Of a stretch of 64,000 bases of DNA, positions 34,205 to 44,791 are shown in pieces. The position numbers were made by a program, and so were the translations under genes. The notes below the pieces were generated by a model. The model saw nothing but the letters and a program-made list of their open reading frames with translations, did not search any database and was not told the DNA's origin. Within the stretch, counting starts at the first letter, position 1. Each line of letters opens with the position of its first letter. Location of the stretch: positions 23,068-87,067 of the forward strand of contig JBOFJK010000005.1 in the NCBI GenBank assembly GCA_051656785.1, given 5' to 3'. Origin of the DNA: UBA710 sp051656785. GTDB taxonomy: Bacteria; Bacillota_I; Bacilli_A; Mycoplasmatales; Metamycoplasmataceae.

Positions 34205-35791
34205 ATGAAAGAAAGAAACTTTAAAAAACTTGGATTTTTTTCAGCCCTTTCCATTTGTCTAGGTTCAATTGTTGGTATTGGAATATTCTTCAAAAACTAT
34301 AGTATTTCAGAGGCAGTTAAAGGAGATGGAACTTCTTGACTACTTTCATGAATAATTTCAGGAATTATTGCTCTACTAGTTGCAGTTCATTTTGGTAAGA
34401 TTGCAATGATAAAAAACAATGGTTCAACAGGTTTATCGAGCTGAGCGCAAAGAATAGCAACAAATAAACAAAATTGATTTAGACACTTAGTTACTGTCAA
34501 TTACTCTTTTTTCTATAATTCAATCCTTGTTATTATTTTTGGTATTTTTACTACAGAAATCTTTTTTAGTTTTCTAAAAACGATTAATTCTGACATTAAT
34601 TTTCCTCCAATGTGAGGAATGGTATTAATTGGAATATTTTTAATTGCATTTTACTCAGTGCTTAATAAAATATCTATAAGAACTTCTGGCTATATTTCTT
34701 TCGCAACTACCATTCTTAAGTTTATTCCCCTATTAGTTGCAATATTTGTAGGGATTAGTCTTCCTAATGTTCATAATGCTGCCGGAGATAATGCCTTTAA
34801 CACAACGGATGTTACACCATTTGAATCATTTAAGGGTATAATGCAAGCACTTCCTGCAGCATTATTTGCTTTTGATGCTTTTGTTGGTGTTGGATCAATG
34901 TCAAGGAAAATAAAGGGCGGAGAAAAAGTTGTCTCAAAAGTTTTTGTAATAAGTATGATCCTTGTTGTTATTTCTTATTTATTAATTTCTCTATCAGCAA
35001 TACTTCATTATAATGCAAACAGTAAAGAGGATTTGGGTGTCTTGCCAGGAAGTATTGAACTAATTCTTAAAGATGTCTTTAGTGTTGATTTTGCAAATGG
35101 TATGAGTATTTTTGTTACATTCTTTCTATTTGTTTCAGCATCTGGAACTATGAATGCTATTATTGGTTCAACATTAACAGAATTTGAAAATATATCAGCT
35201 TCAGAAAAAATTTTTTTCTCAAGACAATTAAATGCAAAATATGGAACAACAATAACATCATTAATTTATTATGTTTCAGCAATATCATTTTGAGGTTTAG
35301 TTGCATATGTACCAGCAATGATTATGAATTCAGATGCCTTTATTGATGGATTATCAAATTTCCCAACTTTTTTCTTTTTCTTTATATATTCAATATTAAT
35401 ATTTCTATATTGAAAAAATATTTTTACTAAAACCAAATCAATGCATGGTAAAAAACCTTGAATTTACACAACTTTAGTATTTGTTTCAGTTGTTGGTGTA
35501 AATTTATCAATGATTTTAAGTGTAATCTTTGTTTTTGAAGGAGCTATAAACAATCCAACTAAAGAATTCTCTTGAGGTTTTCTACATGATACTGTAAAAA
35601 TTACTAATTTAGTTGTTGCTATTCTTTATATTGTGTTTGCACTAATATTTATTACATTACCAATAATAAACTACATGTTATTTAAAATTAATAATGAACA
35701 TAATATCTTTGAAGATATTGATAATGAAATAACTAATCATAAATTAGATCAAAAGAATCTTGTTGTTGATACTCATATTATTCATGTTTAA
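34205..35791 (+). CDS. APC-superfamily amino-acid permease
   Basis: A 528-aa integral membrane protein with about 12 hydrophobic helices. The N-terminal segment LSICLGSIVGIGIFF matches the unwound GxxxGxGIF helix 1 of amino-acid/polyamine/organocation permeases, and AFDAFVGVGSMSRKIKGG matches their helix 6 and following loop. AAAGGTACC lies before the ATG. Many Trp codons are UGA. It ends 2 bases from the end of the convergent M42 peptidase gene. The substrate is not deducible. Confidence 0.9.
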
Positions 35792-35793
35792 TT

Positions 35794-36882
35794 TTAATTA
35801 TATTTAATTTTAGTGTCAAATGTTTTTTGATCTAATTCAAGAACTACTTTTTCTATTAAATCAATAGCACTATGTAAATCATCTAAGTGACAAACTCCTA
35901 ATGGTGAGTGCAAATATCTTTGTGGTAAAGAGATTGTGATTGTTGCCACACCATTTGAACCATATTGAAGTTCGGCTGCATCCGTTCCTCCGCCTTGAGC
36001 TACATATTTATAAGTCTTTATCTTATGTTTCTTAGCAACACTCATAATGTAATCAACAAATTTAGGATCCATTAAAGTTCCTCCATCCTTAATTCTTAAA
36101 GCAGCACCTTCACCCAATTTTTGAATTCCTGGAATTGTACCAAAAGTATCATGAGCTGCACAGGTATCGAGAGCTATTGCAATATCAGGTTTAATTTTTG
36201 ACACTGATGTTTTTGCTCCTCTTGTCCCAACTTCTTCTTGAGTAGTTCCTACAAAGTAAGTTTGATTCTTAAGCTCCTTATCTCTTAATCTTATTATTAG
36301 TTCATTAAGAACTGTAACGCCAGCACGATTATCCATTGCTTTACCAGCAACATATTTACCATCATTACCAAATGAGAAAACATCTCCAGATAAGCAAACT
36401 CGATTGCCAACTTCAACACCCATTTTCTCAGCTTCACTTTTTGATGTAAAACCTGCATCTAGAAAAAGCTCTTTTAGTTCTGGTGCTTTTGTTCTTTTCT
36501 CTGCTTCCAAAATGTGAATTGATGTATGACCAAAAATGCCACTCATTCTTTTGTTGTCATTTAAAATTAAAATACCTTTTGTTCCAATAACTGTTAAAGG
36601 TCAAATACCACCAATCATTGATAACTTTAACTGACCATTATCTAAAATGTCTTGAACAATGAAACCAACCTCATCCATATGAGCAGCTATTTGAATAACT
36701 GGTCCAGAAGATTTTTTTTTGTGACTAATAATGATTGAACCAAGACCATCTCTTTCATAAATTAAATTATCATTAATAGTTTTTTTAAGTCTATTGGCAA
36801 CATCCTCTTCATATCTAGACATTCCTTGAATTTCCATATATTCTTTTAATTTATCAAATAATTCTTTGTCTTTTTTGTTCAT
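35794..36882 (-). CDS. M42-family glutamyl/lysine aminopeptidase
   Basis: A 362-aa dinuclear zinc aminopeptidase of the M42 family (FrvX/PepA/YsdC type), acting on peptides in the cytosol as large oligomers. Expected ligands are visible: His in IAAHMDEVGF, Asp in GKAMDNRAGV, the Glu pair in TTQEEVGTRGA, Asp in ALDTCAAHD and His-equivalent GGGTDAAEL. One UGA joins the two halves as GIWPLTVIG. AAAAGGGTATT precedes the ATG. It is divergent from apt. Confidence 0.93.
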
Positions 36883-36907
36883 AATTAATACCCTTTTAAT
36901 TTATTGA

Positions 36908-36913
36908 ATTATA
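36908..36913 (-). promoter_or_regulatory. -10 box of the M42 peptidase gene
   Basis: TATAAT on the minus strand, 25 bases before the ATG of the M42 gene, leaving room for the AAAAGGG ribosome site. It shares an 82-base gap with the divergent apt promoter. Confidence 0.5.
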
Positions 36914-36947
36914 ACAAATTTATTTTAATTATAATTTCAAATTCATA

Positions 36948-36953
36948 TATAAT
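36948..36953 (+). promoter_or_regulatory. -10 box of apt-pepF
   Basis: TATAAT 11 bases before the apt ATG with no Shine-Dalgarno sequence between, so a very short or absent leader is predicted. Confidence 0.55.
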
Positions 36954-36964
36954 TACAATTGATT

Positions 36965-37474
36965 ATGAACTTAAAACCTTACATTGAAAATATCCAAAAT
37001 TTTCCAGAAGAAAATGTAAATTTCAAAGATATTTCTCCACTATTAGCTAACGGTAAAGCTCTTAATTATTGTGTAATGAAAATGGTTGAAGTTTCAAAAG
37101 ATGCTGATGTTATTTTAGGGCCTGATGCAAGGGGTTTTTTATTTGGTACTCCAGTGGCTGCCATTCTTTCTAAACCATTTGTTATGGTAAGAAAAGAAAA
37201 AAAATTACCAGGAAAAGTTATTCAAAAAGAATATACATTAGAATATGGTGAAAAGAATATTTTGGAAATTCAAGCGAATAGAATTAAACCAGGTCAAAAA
37301 GTAATAATTATAGATGATGTTCTCGCAACTGGAGGAACAATTAGGGCTATTGTTGATCTTGTTACATCTCAAGGTGGCATTGTTCTTAAAATTATTTTTT
37401 TATTAGAATTAGTTGAATTACAAGGTGCTGATAAATTTAAAGGGATTGATATAGTTTCATTAATAAAAATGTAA
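36965..37474 (+). CDS. apt: Adenine phosphoribosyltransferase
   Basis: Purine-salvage enzyme making AMP from adenine and PRPP. The 169-aa protein shows ENFPEENVNFKDISPLLA-type N-terminus, GPDARGFLFG, VRKEKKLPGK, the flexible-loop EYTLEYG and the PRPP-binding motif IIIDDVLATGGT. The ATG at 36965 is preferred over the TTG two codons upstream. It is followed 15 bases later by the pepF ATG. Confidence 0.96.
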   Translation: MNLKPYIENIQNFPEENVNFKDISPLLANGKALNYCVMKMVEVSKDADVILGPDARGFLFGTPVAAILSKPFVMVRKEKKLPGKVIQKEYTLEYGEKNILEIQANRIKPGQKVIIIDDVLATGGTIRAIVDLVTSQGGIVLKIIFLLELVELQGADKFKGIDIVSLIKM

Positions 37475-37489
37475 TTGAAAGGAATTTTT

Positions 37490-39322
37490 ATGAAAATTTA
37501 TAAAAAATATAATGATATTCCATTAAATTATAGATTTGATTTAGAATATTTATTGGAAGGTCAAAAAATTGAAGATTTAATTAAAAAATATTTTCAATTA
37601 TTAGAAACAAAAATTATTGAAAAAGATTCTAAATATGAATCGTCTGAAGCATATTTAAAACACTTTAAAAATAGTGAAAAAACTTCAATATTAGCTAACA
37701 AGATATATAACTATATTAGTAATAATATTAGTATTAATGTTGTATCTCCTAAATTTCATAAATTACAAGAAGACTTAGAATTCAAATTATTTGAATTCAA
37801 TAAGAGATTAGGTTCAGAAACTAATAGATTTTTTGCTCATGAAGACAAACTGAGAGAATGAGCAAAACTACCTTCATTTAAAAATTATAAGAAAGACATT
37901 CTCTTTGTTCTTGATGGAAAAAAACACAAACTTCCAAATGAAATTGAAGAATTTATTAAAAAGATTTCTAGAGCTGAAATTAGTGCTTTAGATGTTTTTA
38001 GTATTCTTTATAATTCTGAATTAAATTACAAGGAAGCAATCTCAAAAAGTGGTAAAAAAATAAAAATATCACTTGCAAATCGCACATCACTTTTAAAGTC
38101 TAATGATGAATCTCTTCGCAAATCAACATACAATAATTGAAATAATGCTTATTTACAACATAAAGGAACTTTTTCTAATCTTTTATATCAACATATTAAA
38201 AATATATCAGCATGATCGCTTGAAAGAAAATATGAATCAAGTGTAATTGCACTTATTGACGAAGATCAAGTAGATACAAAATTATTAGAAACTCTATATA
38301 GTGCAGTTCAGAAAAATAATCATAACTTTCAAAGATTTGCTAAATTAAAAAAAGAGTTTTTTAAAATCAAATTTAAAAAATCTATGAAAGAATGAGATAC
38401 TATGTTACCTTTAGTTAATGTCGAAGTTAGTTATTCTATTGAACAAATGCAAAAAGAAGTTCTAACTGCCTTAAAACCTTTAGGCAAAGAATATCATGAT
38501 AAAGTCAAAGAAATGTTCAGTGAAAGATGAATTGATTATTTTCCTATAAATAACAAAAGATCAGGAGCTTATTCAATAGGTGGATCTTATGGTTTAGATA
38601 AAAAATACATCCTAATGAACTTCGATGGAAGCATCAGATCAGTTTCAACATTAGCACATGAAATAGGTCATTCAATGCATTCATATTTTTCTGACAATGA
38701 ACAGCCCATTAACTTAGCATCATATCCAATTTTTCTAGCAGAGATTGCTTCAATATTTAATGAATTAATGTTACAAGATTATTTAATTAATAATACTATG
38801 AATGAAAAATTGAAATTTCACCTACTATCAGAAGCAATTGAGGATTTTGAAGGTACAGTCAGAAGACAAACGATGTGATCAAATTATGAATATGATTTAT
38901 ATAATCTAATTGACCAAGGAAAATCAATTTCAACTTTTGATGCTATGAAAGAAGTTTATGCTAAAAATGCCAAAAAATATGAACTTAAAAAAGATCAAAA
39001 ATTTGATGGTAAGGATAGTAAATTAATTGCGGCAGTCATTGTTCCCCATTTTTATTATGATTTTTATGTCTATAAATATGCAATTGGTTTTATAGTGGCT
39101 AATGCCTTTTTTCAAAAATACAAAAATGGTGGTAAATCAGAATTAGAAAATTATATTAACAAATTTTTGAGAGCAGGTGCTAGAGATTGACCAGTTAAAA
39201 TTCTAAAAGATGCAGGCATTGATCTTTATGATGCTAGTATTTATGATCAAGCATTTGATATTCTAAGAAATAAGATTGATGAATATGAAAAAATTGGTCA
39301 AAAACTTTTCAAGAAAAGGTAA
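37490..39322 (+). CDS. pepF: Oligoendopeptidase F (M3B zinc peptidase)
   Basis: Cytosolic zinc endopeptidase that degrades short peptides, here probably those brought in by peptide import. The 610-aa frame is continuous with UGA as Trp. The zinc motif HEIGHSMHSYFS lies at about residue 390, followed by the downstream Glu ligand in FLAEIASIFNE. GAAAGGAATTTTT precedes the ATG at 37490. A strong terminator follows 15 bases after the stop. It is in one unit with apt. Confidence 0.95.
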
Positions 39323-39337
39323 TTTATATATTTATAT

Positions 39338-39364
39338 AAGTCAGCCTTTATCGCTGATTTTTTT
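39338..39364 (+). terminator. Rho-independent terminator after pepF
   Basis: An 8-bp stem (AAGTCAGC / GCTGATTT, with one G-T pair) closes a 7-base loop and runs into a T stretch. It starts 15 bases after the pepF stop. It closely resembles the terminator after glpF. Confidence 0.85.
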
Positions 39365-39502
39365 GAAAAAATGTTTTTAGCAAAAGATTCATCTATTTAA
39401 TTAAAGAAAAATGTTCATTATTTAATATATAATTAAATAGTTCCTAGGTTTTAAAAATCTATGAATTTCAAATAATAATAAATTGTTGTAACTTAAAATA
39501 AT

Positions 39503-39508
39503 TATAAT
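39503..39508 (+). promoter_or_regulatory. Possible -10 box of the glp operon
   Basis: TATAAT about 72 bases before the glpO ATG, in the 216-base AT-rich stretch between the pepF terminator and glpO. No clear -35 box is visible and other AT-rich matches exist, so the assignment is weak. The rest of the stretch shows no gene. Confidence 0.35.
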
Positions 39509-39580
39509 TTTAGTGTTTTTAATTTTAATTTTTAAATCTAGGAATGAATATAAACAACAAGCAAGGGAATATATATAAAT

Positions 39581-40753
39581 ATGAAAATTTTTGATGTTGT
39601 TGTTATTGGTGGTGGTATTATTGGTGGAGTTATTTCATATGAACTATCTAAATACAAATTAAAACAATTAGTTTTTGAAAAAAATCCAATTCTAGCAGAT
39701 GAAACTACTAGAGGAAATTCTGGGGCGATTCATGGTGGATTTGATCCAGAACCAAAAAAATTAGAAGCTAGATTGAATGTTTTAGGAAACAAATTATGAA
39801 GTACTAAAATTTTTAAGGATCTAGAATTTCCAAAAGTGAAAATAGATAGCTTAGTTGTTGCTTTTAACAAAGAGGAAGAAGAGCACCTACAAATGCTATA
39901 TGAACGTGGATTAACAAATAAAGTTCCTAAAGAAGCTTTAAAAATTATTTCACATGCCGAAGTTATGAAAAGAGAACCTTATATAAATCCTAAGGTTACT
40001 AAAGGGCTAGTTTGTTCTAGTTCTTGAGCTATAGATCCTGTTGCTGCTACAAAAGCTTTTTTTGGTGTTTCAGAAAATAATGGAACAAAAATCATGAGAA
40101 ATTCTGATGTTACTAGTATTAAGTACATTAAGGATAAAGATAATGAAAAAAATAATTATTTTGAAATTACTATTAATAAAAAAGAAAAGCATTATGCTAA
40201 AAATATTATTAATGCTGCAGGTCACTATGCAGATACTATTGCTGAAATTGCTGGATATCCAGATTTTAAGCAAAAAACTCGTCGTGGTGAGTACATTATT
40301 CTTTCTAGAACTGAAAGAAATAAAATTAATTCAATTATCTTCATGGTTCCAACAATTCACGGAAAAGGTGTTATTGTTGCCCCAATGTTAGATGGTAATG
40401 TATTGGTTGGACCAACTGCTGAAGAAAATGTTGAGAAAAAAGATACAAGAGTAGTAACAAGAGAAAAATATGATTTCATCAAAAAGATTGGAAGCAATTT
40501 AGTTCCAGGATTAGATTTCGAAGAATCAGTTATGACAATGGCCGGTTCTAGACCGATTGATATTGCTACAAATGATTTTGTTATTCAATATGCTAAAAAG
40601 AATAATAAATTCATCAATGCAGCTGGTATGCAATCACCGGCAATAGCTTCAGCGCCAGCTATAGCTATAGAAATTGTCGATTTATTAAAGAAAAATGGTA
40701 CAAAATTAGTAAAAAACCCTAATTTCAAGGCCAAATACAAAGTGATGTATTAA
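39581..40753 (+). CDS. glpO: Glycerol-3-phosphate oxidase (H2O2-forming)
   Basis: FAD enzyme oxidising glycerol-3-phosphate to dihydroxyacetone phosphate. In mycoplasmas this family passes electrons to O2 and makes H2O2. The 390-aa protein has the FAD motif VIGGGIIGGVISYEL near residues 9-23, GNSGAIHGGFD, and the C-terminal AAGMQSPAIASAPAIA. The short length, without the extra C-terminal domain of respiratory GlpD, fits the mycoplasma oxidase type. AAGGGAA precedes the ATG. It is first in glpO-glpK-glpF. Confidence 0.92.
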
Positions 40754-40800
40754 TTCTCTATTAAAAAATATTAATTATTAAATAAAAGGAGAAAGTAAAT

Positions 40801-42324
40801 GGCAGAAAAATATATACTTACGCTTGATTCTGGAACTACATCATGTAGATCTCTAGTTATCAACAAAAAAGGTGAAGTTCTAGCAACATCACAAATAGGA
40901 ATCACTCAATACTACCCACAAAGTGGATGAGTTGAACATGATCCTCTTGAAATTTGAAATGCTCAACTTTCTACAATGCAATCTACAAAAAATAAAAGTA
41001 AATTAAAAACTCATGATTTTGCAGCTATTGGAATTACTAATCAACGTGAAACAATTGTTGTTTGAAGTAAAAAAAGCGGTATGCCAATTTACAATGCAAT
41101 TGTTTGACAAGATGGAAGAACAACCAATTACTGTAATGAACTAATCAAACAAGGTTATTCAGAAATGGTTATCAAAAAAACAGGTTTAATCTTAAATCCA
41201 TATTTTAGTGGAACAAAATTAAGATGAATTCTAAAAAACGTACCTGAAGCTAAAGATAAATTAAAAGAAGGTGATTTACTTGCCGGAACTATTGATACAT
41301 GATTATTATGAAAACTTACAGGTGGAAAATCATTTGTAACTGATGTTTCAAATGCATCTAGAACAATGTTATTTAATATTGAAAAAATGGATTGAGATCA
41401 AGAAATTTTAGATTTATTAGAAATACCTCTTTCAATTTTACCTAAAGTACAACCTTCAAGTAGTGTCTTTGGTGAAGTAGTGCCAACTTTATTTTCAATC
41501 AATGCTAAAGGTATAATTCCAATAACTGGAATGATCGGAGATCAACAATCAGCTTTATTTGGTCAACTATGTGTTGAATCAGGAATGATAAAAAATACAT
41601 ATGGAACAGGATGTTTCGTTCTTGTTAATACTGGAAGTAAACTAATTTATAGTAAAAATAAATTATTGACAACTGTTGCTTGACAAATTGGAGATGAAAA
41701 ACCACAATATGCATTAGAGGGATCTGTGTTTGTTGCTGGGGCTGCTCTAACATGATTAAGAGATTCACTTAAAGTACTTTATAATTCATCACAAGTTGAA
41801 TCATATATTAATTTAGTAGATCCGAAAGATGGTCAAAGAGTTTACGTTGTACCTTCATTTACAGGGTTAGGTGCTCCTTATTGAGATGCAAAATCTCGTG
41901 GAGCAATCTTTGGGCTTGAAAGAGGAACAAATAGAGAACATATTGTTAAAGCGGCTGTTGAATCAATTGCTTACCAAACAAATGATTTAATTGGTTCTAT
42001 GTCTAAAGATTTAGGTATCAAAATCAAACAAATGAAAGTTGATGGTGGTGCAAGTAAATCTGATTATCTAATGCAATTCCAAGCTTCAGTTTCTGATATT
42101 AATGTTTCAAAACCAAAAAATATTGAAACTACAGCAATGGGAGCAGCTTATATGGCAGGTCTACAAGTTAAATTCTGAAAAGATATTGCTGAAATTAAAA
42201 AAATCGCAGTTATTGATAAAGAATTTAAATCAAATATTGATGTAAAAGAACGTGAAAAACTTGTTCATGGTTGAAATGAAGCCGTAAAAAGAACATTCAA
42301 TTGAACAGATGATATTAATAAATA
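40801..42324 (+). CDS. glpK: Glycerol kinase
   Basis: Phosphorylates glycerol to glycerol-3-phosphate, trapping what GlpF lets in. The 507-aa FGGY kinase shows LTLDSGTTSCRS (phosphate-1 motif), GITNQRETIVVW, VWQDGRTT, GTIDTWLLWKLTGG, GMIGDQQSALFGQ and the adenosine-motif region VDGGASKSDYLMQFQ. AAAAGGAGAAAGTAA gives one of the strongest ribosome sites in the window. Many Trp codons are UGA. Confidence 0.97.
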
Positions 42325-42364
42325 AAATTCATAATTATTAAATATCCAAAAGAAAGAGGTTAAT

Positions 42365-43159
42365 ATGGATGATTTAAGTATTACTCAGTTGTTCCAATAT
42401 GGAGCAAGTGAATTAGTCGGAACACTCTTACTTATCTTATTAGGTAATGGGGTTGTTGCGACGTGTGTACTAAATGGTACAAAAGGAAAAGCAAGCGGTT
42501 GATTAACAATTACTTTCGGATGATTTTCCGCTATTTTCGTTTCAGTAATGGTGGCAAAACAAATAGGATCATATTCACATGAAGATCTTCCTACAGCTTT
42601 ACTAAATCCAGTATTTGTAATTACAAATATGATGATTCATGCTAAAGACAATACTGCAGGTTTACCATTTGATGCAGGAATGATTGCAATTCTATTCCAA
42701 ATAATAGGAGCCGCACTTGGTCAAATATTAGTTTGATTAACATTTAAAAAACACTACGATGCAACAGAAGATCCAGGAACAATCTTAGCTACATTCTCAA
42801 CAGGGCCAGCTATTAGATCAATTCCTTGAAACTTTGTTACTGAAGTTATTGCTACAATGGTATTAGTATTTGCTGTATCATCAATTGGTGTAGTAGGTCA
42901 AAGTACAACTGGTGGATCAGTTAATGCTGAAGCATCATTCTATGTAGGACTAATTGTGTTTTCAATTGGTATCTCATTAGGTTCTGCAACAGGTTATTCA
43001 TTAAATCCATTCAGAGATTTGATTCCAAGAATTGTGCATCAATTACTACCTTTAAAAAATAAAGGAAGCTCAGATTGATCATATGCACTGGTACCTACTG
43101 TTGGACCAATTGTTGGTGGAATCTTAGGAGTGCTAGCTGCTCCAGGTTTATTCTACTAA
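42365..43159 (+). CDS. glpF: Glycerol facilitator (aquaglyceroporin) with altered NPA motifs
   Basis: Six-helix channel that lets glycerol cross the membrane. The 264-aa protein shows the MIP layout: ELVGTLLLILLGNGV, two half-helix motifs, and the D/R after the second motif. The signature triplets are changed: NPV at 81-83 (usual NPA) and NPF at 214-216, within LNPFRDLIPR. The selectivity-filter Arg (Arg217) is retained. AAGAGGTTAAT precedes the ATG. The position after glpK supports a glycerol role. A strong terminator follows. Confidence 0.94.
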
Positions 43160-43182
43160 TATAGAAAATAAATTTGAATACA

Positions 43183-43213
43183 AAAAAAGTCGGCATTCAT
43201 TGCTGACTTTTTT
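43183..43213 (+). terminator. Rho-independent terminator after glpF
   Basis: A 12-bp stem (AAAAAAGTCGGC paired with GCTGACTTTTTT, one G-T pair) around the loop ATTCATT, with the T run forming part of the stem. The A run on the left also makes it usable for the convergent Cof gene, whose stop is at 43230-43232. Confidence 0.9.
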
Positions 43214-43229
43214 ATTCAATTAAATATTT

Positions 43230-44051
43230 CTAATTACTATCAACTAATTCAATAATTTTTTTAGCAATAGCGTTACTATTATTATCACCAATTTTAGGAT
43301 CTAAAAATTTAGTCAAATCATAAGTAGAATTCCTTAAAGGGAATCCATATTTACCAGCTTTTTCTAACATTTCAAGATCATTTCCAGAATCACCAAATGT
43401 AACAATATTTTCATGTTTAACATTTAAATGATCAGCTAAATATTGTAAAGAAGTTCATTTAGAAATTTTTAAAGGATTAATATCAATAAAAGTTCCATTA
43501 GTTAAAAAGATATTATGTGTTTTATTAAATATTTTTTGAATTTCTCCTAAATGTTTTTTACATAATTCCTCATCACCAAGAAGTGAAAGTTGTGTAACTC
43601 ATTCACCATTTTCAAGAGTTTCAGAATTAGGATTTTCCCTTAAAAATTTCATAAATTTATCATTAAGTTCAGGAGTAATAGCAGTACTATTTTCATATCT
43701 AACTTCAGGATAAATATATGTTGTTACATTTGTATGCATTGTTAATGTAAAATTATTTTTCTTTGCAAAATTAAACATCTCAACATAATGTATTGGCATT
43801 ATGTAATTTAAATAAATAATCTCATCATTCTTAAGATCCTTAATTAATGAACCATTGTTACATACAAGGTAACTAACTTTCGGCATCATTTCTAATAATG
43901 GTTGAGATCTAGATAAAGATCTTCCCGTAGCAATAACTATATAATGTCCCTTCGATATTGCATAATCAAATGCCTCATTAGTTTCATCATGTGGAACACC
44001 TGCATCAGTTAAAATTGTCCCATCGACATCAGTTGCAAAAATCATTTTCAT
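43230..44051 (-). CDS. Cof-type HAD-IIB hydrolase
   Basis: A 273-aa sugar-phosphate or nucleotide phosphatase-like protein of the Cof/YidA group. The DVDGTIL motif (nucleophile Asp and the following Asp) lies near the N-terminus, then ATGRS, Lys in PLKISK, and GDSGNDLEML near the C-terminus. The ATG at 44051 is chosen because GAGGTGA lies just upstream. The two halves join across a UGA (Trp). It is the last gene of the minus-strand dnaX-rsmI run. The substrate is unknown. Confidence 0.9.
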
Positions 44052-44077
44052 ATTCACCTCATTCAATGTAATTATAA

Positions 44078-44791
44078 TTAATTATTATCAATCTTTGGAT
44101 ATTTATTGACTTTTTCTCTTTTAGCTTTTTCAATTGAAAAAATAAGTGTAAATTCACCTTTTATATTTTTAGGTAATTTATTCAATAATTCTTTAGCACT
44201 TCCTTCAAAATATTCTTCAAATTTTTTGGTTAATTCTTTGCATAAAAATATTTTCTCTTCACCTTTAAATTGTTCATTCAATGCTTCAAGAGTAAAGATT
44301 AATTTATGAGGCGCTATAAAAAATATATATGTTCCACTAGTAATGTCTTTAATTTGATTCATCATTTGACTTTTTTTATTTTTAGGGAAACCTAAAAAAG
44401 TGAAATTAGGACCCAAACTAGACATTGCAATTGAAGTAGTTAATGCAGATACACCTGGAACAACTTCAAAACCATATCCTTTCTCTTTTATTTCTTTTAA
44501 TAAATTAAATCCAGGATCTGAAATAAGTGGCATTCCAGCATCGCTAACTAATGCTACACTCTTACCATTACTCAACAATTCTAAAATACCATTTGTCGAA
44601 GGTATTTCATTATAGTTGTGATAAGAAATTATCCTTTTGTTTTTAATATTTAGTGAAGCTAAAAGAACTTTGGTAACTCTTGTGTCTTCACAAGCAATAT
44701 AATCAACATTTTTCAATGTTTCAATAGCCCTAAGTGTAATATCCTTTAAATTACCAATAGGAGTTCCTACAATAAAAAGTTTATTCTTCAT
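44078..44791 (-). CDS. rsmI: 16S rRNA (cytidine-1402-2'-O)-methyltransferase RsmI
   Basis: Methylates C1402 of 16S rRNA in the decoding centre using SAM. The 237-aa tetrapyrrole-methylase-fold protein shows VGTPIGNLKDITLRAIETL, ACEDTRVTKVLL, SYHNYNE, LVSDAGMPLISDPG and VVPGVSALTTSIAMSSL. The start overlaps the end of holB by 11 bases. It is shorter at the C-terminus than E. coli RsmI. Confidence 0.95.
   Translation of the reverse strand: MKNKLFIVGTPIGNLKDITLRAIETLKNVDYIACEDTRVTKVLLASLNIKNKRIISYHNYNEIPSTNGILELLSNGKSVALVSDAGMPLISDPGFNLLKEIKEKGYGFEVVPGVSALTTSIAMSSLGPNFTFLGFPKNKKSQMMNQIKDITSGTYIFFIAPHKLIFTLEALNEQFKGEEKIFLCKELTKKFEEYFEGSAKELLNKLPKNIKGEFTLIFSIEKAKREKVNKYPKIDNN

Noticed and set aside
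39365..39580. Possible small RNA or riboswitch upstream of glpO.
   Set aside because: Only AT-rich sequence with no conserved stem-loop pattern that I recognise, and a weak promoter candidate.
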